Assembly (NCBI GenBank): GCA_003151735.1 | Contig: PLYI01000103.1 | Span: 1 to 59,611, forward strand | Reading direction: 5' to 3' | DNA length: 59,611 nucleotides | Source: Candidatus Bathyarchaeota archaeon | GTDB lineage: Archaea; Thermoproteota; Bathyarchaeia; Bathyarchaeales; Bathycorpusculaceae | The notes under the pieces: model-generated | Seen by the model: the letters and a program-made list of their open reading frames with translations, nothing else | What the model was told of the DNA's origin: nothing | Databases searched by the model: none | Shown here: positions 34,825 to 44,262 of the stretch, in pieces | How the letters are laid out: every line of letters begins with the position of its first letter | How positions within the stretch are numbered: position 1 is the first letter of the stretch | Made by a program: the position numbers and the translations under genes

Positions 34825-34970
34825 TTAAAATATTTGCAAGACACACCCAAGCAAACAAACTAAAGAAAACAAAAGCTCCTCACCAAACGCTACAACAAAA
34901 AACCTTTAGCCAGTGCCTAATTGCCTCTAAAAAAAGCCTGATCAAGGCTAATTTGGTTTTTGGCTACTTG

Positions 34971-35022
34971 TTAAAAGAAGAAAAACGGCTGTTCCTACAG
35001 AAAAGTGTTCTTCTTCTTTCAC
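34971..35022 (+). repeat. Purine/pyrimidine hairpin repeat copy
   Basis: TTAAAAGAAGAAAAACGGCT at the left and AAGTGTTCTTCTTCTTTCA at the right match the copy at 58431-58482 through most of its length, including the central TTCC and the GGCTG motif. AGAAGAA and TTCTTCT pair to form the stem. Confidence 0.6.
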
Positions 35023-35204
35023 AGGCTTCTAGACCTCAGTCTTAACAGTCAATATTAATAACAGGAGCTAGGAGAAGATGCAGCTGATGCTTCAGCAACA
35101 ATAGAATTTTGCAAACCAACTGTTGCATCTATCAAAGACTCAACGCCCAACCTTCTACTTCAAAGTTGAAAAGGAGCGATATCAACGACAGACGTTAGGT
35201 TGTT

Positions 35205-35242
35205 GTTGTTGCAACTGCATTCTGCAGACGGGTTGCAACAAC
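35205..35242 (+). ncRNA. Hairpin of unknown function
   Basis: GTTGTTGCAAC (35205-35215) pairs perfectly with GTTGCAACAAC (35232-35242) around a 16-nt loop. Flanking TTAGGTT (about 35195-35201) and AACCTAA (about 35251-35257) can extend it, and CTGCATTCTGCAG inside can form a competing small hairpin. It could be the fold of a small RNA or an inverted-repeat remnant. No family is recognised. Confidence 0.4.
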
Positions 35243-35561
35243 CAGAATTAAACCTAAATTGTAAAGTTCACCTTTTACAGAAAATATTCTTACCCATAAC
35301 GTCTGAGATTTTATCGATAGAATCTAACTAAAAGAACAACTCACTGAATTCTACAAAAAAATAATTGTTTTTGTTCTCTGAAATTTTGAGTAATAACTCT
35401 CTGATATAAAAATTAGCATTTAATCCGCCTTTTCTAGAATCCGCAGTTTTTGAGACTCACAAAAGGAGGCTATAGCTTTTACCAAGCACTAGTGTACTCG
35501 CGTTTGGATGCATAACTTCTTTAAAACGCTTCTAGCATAGTTATTTGTGAGGAATCAAGTT

Positions 35562-36251
35562 ATGTCCATTCAGAAGACGCCGGAAAAAAACAGCATACTT
35601 TTTGTGTGGCTCAACAACTACGCGGGAATACTCTTAAAAACGCCGTCTAAAACGCTTGCCATAGACCCTGTTGACGTAAAACCAAAAGCCCTCCAAAACG
35701 TAGACGCCATACTAATAACCCATGAACACTACGACCACCTTGACCCACGGTTAATAGTGGAAATACAGAAAGAAACCAACTGCACAATAATCGCCGACGC
35801 CGCCTCAACAAAAAAACTCCAACACGCCATCCCCAACGACAAACTCCAAGAAGTCAAGCCGGGCTCAGAAATCAAAATCGGCGAAGTCACAGTGAAAGCA
35901 GAAAAAAGCAACCACCCAGCTCAAGCACCAGTTACCTACATCATAACCAGCGAAGACCAAGTCAAAGTCTACCACACAGCAGATAGTTTACCATTCCCAG
36001 AACTAGCAAAGCTTGGACAAAAAGAAAAATTCGACGTTGTTTTCTGCACAGTCGGCATTGCTCCAAGTGCCACACCGCAAACAGGCTTTGAGATTGCATG
36101 GTTAACCAAACCGCAAGTTGCAGTACCCTACCACACGGCGACAACTGCAAGCCAGAAGGAGTTTGCGGAGCTGCTAAAGAAGGAGTTGCCGAGAACGGCA
36201 TGTTTGATTCCTGAACAAAACAAAATCTATCAAGTGTCAAAAAGGAAGTGA
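35562..36251 (+). CDS. Metallo-beta-lactamase-fold hydrolase (UlaG-like)
   Basis: The ATG at 35562 follows GAGG by nine bases; a GTG five codons earlier is less likely. The 229-residue protein has THEHYDHLD as the metal motif, a second His in SNHPAQAP, a D in YHTADS and a final His in PYHTATT. Overall it matches the small UlaG/YtnP-like MBL proteins. The substrate is unknown. It sits 6 bp before pyrE, so it is likely in the same transcript. Confidence 0.85.
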   Translation: MSIQKTPEKNSILFVWLNNYAGILLKTPSKTLAIDPVDVKPKALQNVDAILITHEHYDHLDPRLIVEIQKETNCTIIADAASTKKLQHAIPNDKLQEVKPGSEIKIGEVTVKAEKSNHPAQAPVTYIITSEDQVKVYHTADSLPFPELAKLGQKEKFDVVFCTVGIAPSATPQTGFEIAWLTKPQVAVPYHTATTASQKEFAELLKKELPRTACLIPEQNKIYQVSKRK

Positions 36252-36257
36252 AAAAAC

Positions 36258-36887
36258 ATGGTGGCAAAAACCGCAAGTTTAACTCAGAAAGAGAGAATGG
36301 CAAACATACTGTTTAAAATCGACGCTGTAAAATTCGGTGTCTTCAAACTTTCAAGTGGAAAAGCAAGCCCATACTACATAGACCTAAGAGTAATTCCCAG
36401 TTTCCCGGATGCTTTTCACGAAATCTGCGAATCCTACGCCCAATACATAACCAGCGAAATCGGTGTCAAAAAATTCGGTCGAATAGCAGCCATACCCCTT
36501 GCAGGAATACCCTTCGCTTCACAAATCGCCTACAACCTCAAAAAACCCTTCCTTTACGTGCGCAAAGACATTCAACTGCAGGGACGTGAACGCAGGGTTG
36601 AAGGAGTCTTGGTTTCAGGAGACAAGGTTCTGCTTATCGACGATTTGCTCACCACAGGGTTAACGCTTAAAAAAGCTTCTGACGCCGTAAGAGCTGAAGG
36701 TGGTGTTGTGACTGAAGCTGTTGTTTTCCTTGACCGTGAAGAAGGCGGACGTCAGGTGCTTGAGAAGAGTGGGATAAAACTTCATTCGCTACTGAAGATT
36801 AGTGAAATGGCAAATACCCTCTATGAAATAGGCGCAATCGACGAAGAAAACCTAAAGACTATTCTAAAACAAGTAAAAAAACATTAA
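36258..36887 (+). CDS. pyrE: Orotate phosphoribosyltransferase
   Basis: The 209-residue protein has the PRPP-binding motif VLLIDDLLTTGLTL, the N-terminal FGVFKLSSGKASPYYIDLR substrate segment and the loop YVRKDIQLQGRERRVEG. It joins orotate to PRPP in UMP synthesis. Convergent with tbp. Confidence 0.93.
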   Translation: MVAKTASLTQKERMANILFKIDAVKFGVFKLSSGKASPYYIDLRVIPSFPDAFHEICESYAQYITSEIGVKKFGRIAAIPLAGIPFASQIAYNLKKPFLYVRKDIQLQGRERRVEGVLVSGDKVLLIDDLLTTGLTLKKASDAVRAEGGVVTEAVVFLDREEGGRQVLEKSGIKLHSLLKISEMANTLYEIGAIDEENLKTILKQVKKH

Positions 36888-36897
36888 GAAACAGTGG

Positions 36898-37458
36898 TTA
36901 CTCGTAGAAGATTAGGCTGGTTTCTTCAAGCAGCAGATGCAATTTATCCACTGCGTCATAAACGTCCTGCTCTTTTTTGGCGCCGGTGCAAACCAGTTTG
37001 CCGCTTGCAAAAAGTAGAATCACAACTTTGGGTTCTGCCATGCGGTAAATTAAGCCTGGAAACTGTTCAGGCTCATACATCGCGTGCCCCAATGTGTAAG
37101 CTGCTTTTTCAAGGTCAATCATGCCGCCTAAACCGCCTGAAGCAACTATGTTTTGGATTTTCATTTCGGGTTTGCTGATGATTATGATGCCGCCTTTTTT
37201 GAGTTCCTTAACCACTTTCATGACGGCTCTTTTTGCTTCCTTCTCAGATTTTGCGCCTGTGCAAACCATTTTTCCAGAACTGAAAATCAAAGTGGCGGTT
37301 TTGGGGCGTTTTAAACGGAAAACTAATCCTGGGAACTGTTCGGGGCGATATTCTACTCCTGGGTATCCTTTTACGACTGCGTTTAAATCGACTTTTTGGT
37401 TAAGTGTTGCAGAAGCGACTACGTTCTCAATGCTGATTGTTGCTTTTATTTTTGGCAA
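36898..37458 (-). CDS. tbp: TATA-box binding protein
   Basis: The 186-residue protein is a clear two-repeat saddle: repeat 1 IENVVASATLNQKVDLNAVV ... EYRPEQFPGLVFRLKRPK ... SSGKMVCTGAKSEKEA and repeat 2 IQNIVASGGLGGMIDLEKAA ... EPEQFPGLIYRMAEPKVVIL ... ASGKLVCTGAKKEQDV. It recruits TFB and RNA polymerase at archaeal promoters. TTG start. Confidence 0.96.
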   Translation of the reverse strand: MPKIKATISIENVVASATLNQKVDLNAVVKGYPGVEYRPEQFPGLVFRLKRPKTATLIFSSGKMVCTGAKSEKEAKRAVMKVVKELKKGGIIIISKPEMKIQNIVASGGLGGMIDLEKAAYTLGHAMYEPEQFPGLIYRMAEPKVVILLFASGKLVCTGAKKEQDVYDAVDKLHLLLEETSLIFYE

Positions 37459-37528
37459 ACAGTTTTTCCCTCGGCTTTATCGCCTTGCTTGAATGTTCAT
37501 TTATCATACGCTTTCTTTATAAAGACAT

Positions 37529-38200
37529 CTATGTCTGGCTAGGTATTTCTTTCTGTTGTGCAAGTTTTTTTCTCTTTGCCTTAGCCACTGGCAGAATAAA
37601 CTCGACTACAATAAGCAGCAGTATGATTCCGATAACGACTGGTAGAGCCCATGAATTGCCCCTCATGAAAAGAGTTATCCATCCAAACCATGGAATACGC
37701 AAAATAACCTTCCCTTCAACGAGGTTTTGTGGAACTCCGCGTGAATCAGGAATATTATCATAGCTGTTGGGAGTTTGAGGCCAAAATATTGGTCCGTTGC
37801 CATCTCCCTTAGTTTTAAAGTATAGTGTGCCATTGATGTTTTGCTCTGATACAATGCGGTGGACGATGGGTGTAACGCCGTTAGGGTTCTTGTAGACAAT
37901 GATGTCGCTGTTTGGATAGTTGGCGTTTAAATCTTCTGGGTTTACTTTCTGGATGATTATTATGTCTCCAATATGCAGAGTTTGACCGAAAGGATGTGTC
38001 CATCCGTCACATTTCCCCAACGGTTGAACAACGCACATGCTGCCGCTTTCTACAACTCTGATTGGAACAGCAGCTCCAAGTACCAGCTGCATGCCGAAGA
38101 AAAACACTAAAACGATGGCAATAACCAGGACGATGGCGATTGCAGTTTTGAAGTAGTCGTTTTTCCACAGATTCTTTAAGTCAGCGACTTTTTTTGCCAT
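37529..38200 (-). CDS. Signal peptidase I, archaeal type
   Basis: The 223-residue protein has an N-terminal membrane helix (about 17-40), the nucleophile motif VVESGSM, VHRIV carrying the archaeal catalytic His in place of the bacterial Lys, and KGDGNGP with the conserved Asp, followed by a C-terminal membrane helix (about 185-205). It removes signal peptides outside the membrane and would process the surface proteins encoded at 412-9539. Confidence 0.92.
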   Translation of the reverse strand: MAKKVADLKNLWKNDYFKTAIAIVLVIAIVLVFFFGMQLVLGAAVPIRVVESGSMCVVQPLGKCDGWTHPFGQTLHIGDIIIIQKVNPEDLNANYPNSDIIVYKNPNGVTPIVHRIVSEQNINGTLYFKTKGDGNGPIFWPQTPNSYDNIPDSRGVPQNLVEGKVILRIPWFGWITLFMRGNSWALPVVIGIILLLIVVEFILPVAKAKRKKLAQQKEIPSQT

Positions 38201-38319
38201 TTGCCGAACCTGAATGTTCCAGTCATTAACAAATGCTAAGTTTTAAAACTACCGCTTTCAAAAAAAGAAAAAATAGAGAGTGCAATATGATGCAACTATT
38301 TTTGATTGGGTTGCGAGGT

Positions 38320-38487
38320 TTAGATTTTTTGTTTACTTAGTACTTCGCGGAATACGTGGCCGCTGGGGCATTCGTATAGTCCGATTTCTAGTTGCATTCG
38401 TTTTCCAGCTTTGTCTGGACGACCAGCCATTTTCCATGTCTTTTTTGGCTTTGCTGCTTCTTTTCCACATTTTGGACATTTAGCCAT
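38320..38487 (-). CDS. Cren7-like small chromatin protein with zinc-binding N-terminus
   Basis: This 55-residue protein (ATG at 38487 after GGAG) begins MAKCPKCGKEAAKPKKTWKM and continues AGRPDKAGKRMQLEIGLYEC, PSGHVFREVLSKQKI. The part from KTWKMA to FREVL aligns by eye with the SH3-like body of Cren7 (EKVWALAPKGRKGVKIGLF ... FRHKL). In addition C4, C7, C40 and H44 can form a zinc site not present in Sulfolobus Cren7. Cren7 binds and bends DNA as an abundant chromatin protein. An aKMT-type methyltransferase, which methylates Cren7 in Sulfolobus, is encoded 5 kb away. Confidence 0.72.
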   Translation of the reverse strand: MAKCPKCGKEAAKPKKTWKMAGRPDKAGKRMQLEIGLYECPSGHVFREVLSKQKI

Positions 38488-38773
38488 TTAATTTTCTCTC
38501 CGTGTTGTTGCTTCCATGCTTTAGGCTGATAGGATAAAAAACTTTCCGTAGCGTTCCCATAGATATTTTTCTTTTTATCATTACGATTATATATTTTTAT
38601 GTCAATTGCATCGAAGCATGATAAAAGAAGTGTCGAAACCACATGTTGACGGCTTGGAAATTCACATGGAAAAATGCCAATAAATCGCATTTTTGCCCGT
38701 TTATGTAGATTTTCTGCCCCAACCTTTTTTATACCACAATCCAAGCTTATATTTTAACAATCGAGGATCCATT

Positions 38774-41650
38774 TTGCAAGCCACTTCTGAAAACGCTTTT
38801 GAAATGCTTGTAAAGCCAGTACGAAGGCTCATTGAACAGAAAGGATTCTTAAAACCAACCGACCCACAAGAAAAAACCATCCCCAAAATCCTCGACGGCA
38901 AAAACATCCTCTTAATCTCACCCACAGCTACAGGTAAAACCGAAGCCGCCTTCTTGCCAATCTTAAGCATGCTTATGCAGATGCCCAAAACCCCTGGCAT
39001 AAAAGTGCTCTATATTACGCCTCTTCGGGCTTTGAACCGGGATTTGCTTGAGCGGCTCCAGTGGTGGTGCAACAATCTTGATATTAAATTGGCAGTTAGA
39101 CACGGAGACACCGAGACAAAAGAGCGAACGCGCCAGTCTCAATGCCCACCCGACATCTTAATAACAACGCCTGAAACCCTCCAAGCAATCCTTACAGGGT
39201 GGCTACTGCGCCAAAGTCTTCAAAGCCTAAAGTGGATAGTAATCGATGAAGTTCATGAGTTAGCTGACAGCAAACGAGGAAGCCAACTCTCATTGGCGCT
39301 TGAGCGTATTCGAGATTTAATAGGCAAAGACTTCCAGATGGTCGGACTATCCGCAACCGTTGGCAGCCCCGACAAAGTCGCACAGTTCCTCGTCGGCGTT
39401 AAACGACCCGTCGAAATCATCCGCGTGCCAGTTGCCAAAATGGTGAAGTTGCAGGTGATTTATCCTAAGCCAAGCGAAGAAGACGCCCAATTCGCCTCCA
39501 AAATCTACACACACCCCGAAGTTGCGGCTAGGCTGCGCATAATCCGCGATTACATGACCAAACGCAAATCCGTACTCTTGTTCACCAACACTCGTTCAGT
39601 TTCTGAGGTTTTGGCTTCACGCTTCAAAGTTTGGGACGCTGATTTTCCCATTTCTATTCACCATGGCTCTTTAACTAAGCCTTCACGTATCGCTGCTGAA
39701 ACAGGACTTAAAAAAGGCGCTCTCAAAGGGTTAATCGCTACTAGCAGCCTCGAACTCGGTATTGATGTTGGAGTTATAGACCTTGTTATTCAATATATGA
39801 GCCCGCGGCAGGTTTCGCGTTTGATTCAGCGTGTTGGCAGGGCAGGGCACACGTATGGGGATTTGTCTGAGGGTATAATTATCGGGATGGATTCCGACGA
39901 CACACTCGAAGCATTAGTTATTGCGAGGCGGGCTTTGACGGAAGAGTTGGAGCCGATGCAGATTCCCGACAAACCATATGATGTTTTGGCGCATCAGATT
40001 GCTGGGTTGCTGCTTAAGAACCGCCGCTTAGCCTTCAACGAAATCTTAGAATTCGCACGCAACGCGGCACCCTTCCAGAACCTGACCTTAGCCGATGTAG
40101 AGAAAATTCTCAAGTATATGCACAACCGGTTTCCCCGATTAGCCTGGGCATCTTTCGAGGACCAGGTGGTGCTAAGACCCCAACGAACCAAAGCGTTGTT
40201 TGAGTACTATTTTGATAATTTGTCCATGATTCCCGAAGAAAAACAGTTCCTCGTCATCGACGAATCAATGGATTCTTCCATCGGCGTTTTAGACGAAGCC
40301 TTCATGGCTGAATACGGCAAGCCAGGAACAAAATTCATCATTCGCGGCAGCCCATGGCAAATAATACACACCACCGAAGACAAGGTCTACGTTCGCCCAG
40401 TTGACGACCCCACAGGCTCGATACCCAGCTGGATAGGAGAAGAAATCCCTGTTCCCTACGAGGTAGCGCAGGAACTGGCGGAAATCCGCGGCTTTGTGGA
40501 GGAGAAGGCTCAAAGCGGCGCCTCAGGCGAGCAAATCAGCGCGCTACTTTCCGAGCGTTATCCCGCCGACAAAGAGACAATTCTACATGCTTTAGAAGAA
40601 ACGCTCGAGCAAGTGCACAGTGGCTTTCCTCTTCCGACTCCAAGTCGGATTGTGGTTGAGGACTGGGGTGAATTTGTTATTGTTCACTCAAATTTTGGTT
40701 CACTTACTAATCGGGCTTTAGCTCAGCTTTTAGGTCAGGTACTGTCTGATAAGCTTGGCCGCGGCATAGTGGTTCAGCATGACCCGTACCGCATTTTTGT
40801 TCAAACTATGGGAGCGATGACTGCTGAGCGGCTTGTTGAAGTGTTAAAAGAAATTCAGGGTATGAGCGAACAAGCCATCAGAAACACACTAACGATATCA
40901 ACAGTTAAGACTGGTTTATTCAAGCGCCGCGTTATTCAGGTAGCTCGGCGTTTTGGCGCACTAAAGAAGTGGGCTGACTTTAGCAACATCAGCATCCAAA
41001 AGTTGATGACAAGTTTTGAAGGAACCCCCATTTACGAAGAAGGGCTCAAAGAGGTTTTCTCCAAAGACATTGACGGCGATGGATTAGTTTTGGTGTTGGG
41101 GCGTTTGCGTGACGGCTTGGTTCGTTTGCAGGTTGTTGAAACAGGCGGCAATGCGACACCTGTAGCTCGCGTCGGCATTGAACGGGTTAGCATGAAAACT
41201 GACCTTATTCCGCCAGAGCAGATGCGTGCTGTCCTAGTGGAATCTGCAAAAGCACGGTTACTCAATGAAACAGGCAACTTTGTTTGCACCAGCTGTTGGG
41301 ATTACATGGAATCGATACGCATCAAAGACCTGCCAGATAAGCCTAAGTGTCCTCGGTGTGGGTCTTATGCGATTGGAATGCTAAAGGTGGAGGAGGAAAA
41401 GGCTTTGCCGCTGGTTGAAAAACGCGGTGAAAAGTTGGGGAAGTACGAGGAGAAAATGCAGGTGCAGGCACGGCAAACCGCAGAGTTAATTGAAAAGCAC
41501 GGTAAAGCAGCTGCTGTGGCGTTGAGTGCACGGCGGGTTTCCGCCGCGGATGTCCGAGCTGTTTTGGAGAAGGAGCCGAAACTTTCAGATAAGTTTTACG
41601 AGTTGGTTTTGGAAGCTGAACGCAAAGTGCTTAGTAAACGCTTTAGGTAA
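38774..41650 (+). CDS. Lhr-type DEAD/DEAH helicase
   Basis: TTG at 38774 lies seven bases after GAGGA and downstream of TATA-like boxes near 38728-38756; upstream codons in the open frame cover that promoter. The 958-residue protein has PTATGKTEAA (motif I), IDEVHELA (motif II), LSATVG (III), the second RecA domain with IQRVGRAGH, and then winged-helix and Lhr-core domains. Near the C-terminus a CTSC ... CPRC zinc module and a long helical tail occur. Lhr helicases unwind DNA or DNA-RNA hybrids in repair. Confidence 0.9.
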   Translation: MQATSENAFEMLVKPVRRLIEQKGFLKPTDPQEKTIPKILDGKNILLISPTATGKTEAAFLPILSMLMQMPKTPGIKVLYITPLRALNRDLLERLQWWCNNLDIKLAVRHGDTETKERTRQSQCPPDILITTPETLQAILTGWLLRQSLQSLKWIVIDEVHELADSKRGSQLSLALERIRDLIGKDFQMVGLSATVGSPDKVAQFLVGVKRPVEIIRVPVAKMVKLQVIYPKPSEEDAQFASKIYTHPEVAARLRIIRDYMTKRKSVLLFTNTRSVSEVLASRFKVWDADFPISIHHGSLTKPSRIAAETGLKKGALKGLIATSSLELGIDVGVIDLVIQYMSPRQVSRLIQRVGRAGHTYGDLSEGIIIGMDSDDTLEALVIARRALTEELEPMQIPDKPYDVLAHQIAGLLLKNRRLAFNEILEFARNAAPFQNLTLADVEKILKYMHNRFPRLAWASFEDQVVLRPQRTKALFEYYFDNLSMIPEEKQFLVIDESMDSSIGVLDEAFMAEYGKPGTKFIIRGSPWQIIHTTEDKVYVRPVDDPTGSIPSWIGEEIPVPYEVAQELAEIRGFVEEKAQSGASGEQISALLSERYPADKETILHALEETLEQVHSGFPLPTPSRIVVEDWGEFVIVHSNFGSLTNRALAQLLGQVLSDKLGRGIVVQHDPYRIFVQTMGAMTAERLVEVLKEIQGMSEQAIRNTLTISTVKTGLFKRRVIQVARRFGALKKWADFSNISIQKLMTSFEGTPIYEEGLKEVFSKDIDGDGLVLVLGRLRDGLVRLQVVETGGNATPVARVGIERVSMKTDLIPPEQMRAVLVESAKARLLNETGNFVCTSCWDYMESIRIKDLPDKPKCPRCGSYAIGMLKVEEEKALPLVEKRGEKLGKYEEKMQVQARQTAELIEKHGKAAAVALSARRVSAADVRAVLEKEPKLSDKFYELVLEAERKVLSKRFR

Positions 41651-41683
41651 GCTGGGTTTTCAATAATTATTGTTTTTGTCTAG

Positions 41684-42586
41684 TTAGATCTTTCGATTGA
41701 GGGCTGCGTTGGCGTCTGTTTTTGGCTTAAAGAGTTTAGTCTCTATTAGAAAACTAAAATTCGTTCTCCTGTCAATTATAGTTATTACTTCGAGTATGGT
41801 CAGTGTGGCAACAGCGAACATAGGAATCAAATCGTAAGAATAAATCTGCGAAGCAATGTCGCCATTAACTTCTGTCTGCAAAAAATTTAATCCAATGTTA
41901 TAGTAAAAGAAAAAAGGCAAGTTTAGCGCCGCAAGAAAAGCAACTGCGCCCACCCCAAACTTCAGCAGTTTCTGTCTGTTGTACCATAGAAGCAGTGGAA
42001 GCGCAAAAAGAGCAATGCGGGGATCAAATGCTGCTATAGCAAATAGCAATGCGGAAAGCCATGGTTTTTTGGAGACCCCAAAGTATAAGGCGCCAACGAT
42101 GAGACACGTTTGAATGATGTGAGCATTTGCTTGAGCATAGCCCCAATAGTAACCAGGTTGGAAAGCAACTAAAACTATGACGGCTGCCACGGCACTCCAT
42201 AAAAGTTTTTTGTCTCTAACAATTTTGTAAACAAAGAACGCCAATGCAAAGATAGACACAAATTGCAGTGTATCAAAAACGTTAAGCGCGTTCTGGTAAC
42301 TTAAATTTATGAAAGGTGCAAAAAAAATCAGAAAAGAAGGAGTGTACTTGAAGGTTTGAACGTTTGGAGTAATATGGTAATCGTTTGGCTGATTGCCGCC
42401 TATGTATATTGTGGCCGGGTTGTGTAAGAATCGCCATTCCCCAATGTAGTAAGCTGAAAAATCTCTTGCATAAATTGGTGACATGGGCTTAAATGTTTCT
42501 GGATAGGCAGAAAGGAAAGTAAAAGCATTTAGCATTACTGCTATCGCGATTACTAAGATGAGGATTTTCTTGCTTTTAGATTGCAC
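41684..42586 (-). CDS. GT87-like membrane glycosyltransferase (DUF2029)
   Basis: The 300-residue protein has eight to nine membrane helices. After the first helix it reads ARDFSAYYIGEWRFLHNPAT, containing the acidic residue and pattern typical of polyprenyl-phosphate-dependent mannosyltransferases of the GT-C fold (DUF2029/GT87), then KYTPSFLIFFAPF and AAFDPRIALFALPLLL. It probably adds sugars on the exterior face of the membrane. It is shorter than many members. GTG start. Stands alone, convergent with lhr. Confidence 0.75.
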   Translation of the reverse strand: MQSKSKKILILVIAIAVMLNAFTFLSAYPETFKPMSPIYARDFSAYYIGEWRFLHNPATIYIGGNQPNDYHITPNVQTFKYTPSFLIFFAPFINLSYQNALNVFDTLQFVSIFALAFFVYKIVRDKKLLWSAVAAVIVLVAFQPGYYWGYAQANAHIIQTCLIVGALYFGVSKKPWLSALLFAIAAFDPRIALFALPLLLWYNRQKLLKFGVGAVAFLAALNLPFFFYYNIGLNFLQTEVNGDIASQIYSYDLIPMFAVATLTILEVITIIDRRTNFSFLIETKLFKPKTDANAALNRKI

Positions 42587-42833
42587 TTCTTCTGCATCTC
42601 AATACAGTTTAGATATGGTTACTGCCGAGTTTTTTCCGGTTGGGTGGCTTTGTACAGTTCGCCTTTTAGTCTCCATTTGGGCGAAGGGAGGTTTTTCATC
42701 TTTTATCTGAAGTATTGGAACATGTTATTAGCTTTTCGTGAACTCATCAGGTTCCCAGATATAACAGCAGCTTTTTAAGCTTAAAGCCGCTTATTTTGCT
42801 TATCTGCTTGTTATACTCATAGGAGAATAGAGT

Positions 42834-43160
42834 TTGGAAATAAGCCGAAAGAATCTGCGCAATGAAGTTCTCGAACGCATCAAATACGTTAAAACCTGCG
42901 TCATGGCGCGGGAGCTATGTTTGCTTGTACGCACCAACAGAGCAGTTCTGGAACCCAAAGACGTGCAGGAAGTTTGCCAGTACATCTCAAGCCTATGCAA
43001 AGAAGAAGGCTGCAAGGAACCCAGCGAAATGTGCATCAAAGCAGCAATAGCAGTCGGAACAGCAGATGAAGAAAAATACCTTGACTTATGCGCGCAAAGC
43101 TGCGTAAAATGCGGTGAAGCAAAAAGACCGCAGCCGAAAAAAGATGCTTACGTGGCATAA
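42834..43160 (+). CDS. Cys-rich helical hypothetical protein
   Basis: The 108-residue frame starts at TTG after GGAG. It is helical, with cysteines at regular positions: VKTCVMARELC, EVCQYISSLCKEEGCKEPSE, MCIKAA and LDLCAQSCVKCGEAKR. The pattern resembles small four-helix Cys proteins that bind metal, for example DUF326-like copper-binding bundles, though I cannot assign it. It precedes the aKMT-like methyltransferase by 39 bp and may share its transcript. Confidence 0.55.
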   Translation: MEISRKNLRNEVLERIKYVKTCVMARELCLLVRTNRAVLEPKDVQEVCQYISSLCKEEGCKEPSEMCIKAAIAVGTADEEKYLDLCAQSCVKCGEAKRPQPKKDAYVA

Positions 43161-43199
43161 CAGCATGACTGTTTATCTTTTGAAAGGAAGGGAAAACTG

Positions 43200-43676
43200 A
43201 TGTTTATTGCTCCTTTTGTTCCAAGCCCACAAACCGTAGTAGAATACATGCTTAAGCTGGCTGATTTGAAGGCTGGCGAAGTCCTCTTCGATATGGGTTC
43301 TGGAGATGGCAGAACCGTGATTATGGCAGCGAAGACTTTTGGCGCCCGAGGCGTCGGTATCGAGCTGCGTGAGGATTTGGCGAAGAAAGCAATGAGCAAC
43401 ATCCACGAGAATGGACTTGACGACCGAGTAACTATCATGAACGATGACATGTTCAACGTAAACTTAACCTCCGCCGACGTAGTTTACCTGTATCTCACAA
43501 CAAGTGCCAACGAGAAAATCAAGCCAAAACTTGAAAGCGACCTCAAAAAAGGCGCACGCGTGGTCTCACACGACTACGAGATTATCGGTTGGCGACCCGC
43601 GAAAGTGGAGAATTTCTGCGAAAACCCCAAAGTCGGTTATCCATCACACACAATTTACCTCTACAAAAAACCTTAG
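43200..43676 (+). CDS. aKMT-like protein lysine methyltransferase
   Basis: The 158-residue SAM-dependent methyltransferase starts IAPFVPSPQTVVEYMLKLA, has DMGSGDGRTVIMAAKTFGAR (motif I), VGIELRED (motif II) and NDDMFNVNLTSADVVYLYL, and ends ARVVSHDYEIIGWRPAKVE and YPSHTIYLYKK. This matches the Sulfolobus aKMT family, broad-specificity enzymes that methylate lysines on proteins including Cren7. The short size and lack of a separate substrate domain are typical. Confidence 0.82.
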   Translation: MFIAPFVPSPQTVVEYMLKLADLKAGEVLFDMGSGDGRTVIMAAKTFGARGVGIELREDLAKKAMSNIHENGLDDRVTIMNDDMFNVNLTSADVVYLYLTTSANEKIKPKLESDLKKGARVVSHDYEIIGWRPAKVENFCENPKVGYPSHTIYLYKKP

Positions 43677-43749
43677 TTTTTTTCCTTCTTGGTTGGAAAA
43701 GGTTTTAATCCTCTCTTGTTTTTGTTTCGCCAAGAGTGTACCCTAAAAA

Positions 43750-44262
43750 ATGCAGTTTGTTCCCTGGCAGAACGTTGCAGATTGGCATTGCAAAGCGTGC
43801 GGGTATTGCTGTAAACTCTATAGCGTAGTTTTAGGCTTCAATGAGTGGCTGAACATCGCCAGATCCTTCGGCCAAGAAACCACAGTGACGGGTTTAGACC
43901 GCTTCTACATCAAACGCACAATCGACGGCTCCTGCGGGTTCCTCTGCAACAAAACAAATAATTACTATTGCGGCTTGCAGGGTATGAAGCCTGAAGCATG
44001 CAAAATCTGGCCCTTCAAAATCCTCTCAGAACCCAAATACGGCGTACCCAACCAGGCCGCATACGATTACATGAGAAACCGACTATACATCTACGCGGAC
44101 ACCATGTGCAGCGGCCTGCGGTATGGAACGCCAACATGGGATTTCCGCTACACACCCATAAAAGAATTCACCGAACTCGCCTTGGGCATCAGACAGGTAC
44201 AGTACAAAACCACAAGAGTCGAAAATGGGCAGAACCAATGGGGAAGACAACTATTTCCTTAA
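43750..44262 (+). CDS. YkgJ-family Cys-cluster protein
   Basis: The 170-residue protein has an N-terminal CKACGYCCKLY, then SCGFLC, YYCGLQGMKPEACKIWPFKI and a late TMCSGL. This is the YkgJ/DUF YkgJ zinc or iron-sulfur cluster pattern (CxxCxxCC ... C ... RPxxC). The role of the family is unknown. Monocistronic. Confidence 0.78.
   Translation: MQFVPWQNVADWHCKACGYCCKLYSVVLGFNEWLNIARSFGQETTVTGLDRFYIKRTIDGSCGFLCNKTNNYYCGLQGMKPEACKIWPFKILSEPKYGVPNQAAYDYMRNRLYIYADTMCSGLRYGTPTWDFRYTPIKEFTELALGIRQVQYKTTRVENGQNQWGRQLFP

Larger units (their letters stand above)
34825..35561. other. Long noncoding spacer with hairpins
   Basis: This 737-bp stretch has no supported gene. It contains the hairpin repeat at 34971-35022, a strong hairpin at 35205-35242, and the promoter region of the beta-lactamase-fold gene. 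A very short frame (ATG at 35079, MQLMLQQQ) after GGAG is too small to call. The remainder shows no feature I can support. Confidence 0.4.

Noticed and set aside
38574..38625. Imperfect inverted repeat CTTTTTATCAT / ATGATAAAAG
   Set aside because: It is A/T rich, overlaps promoter regions of two divergent genes and is short enough to be chance.
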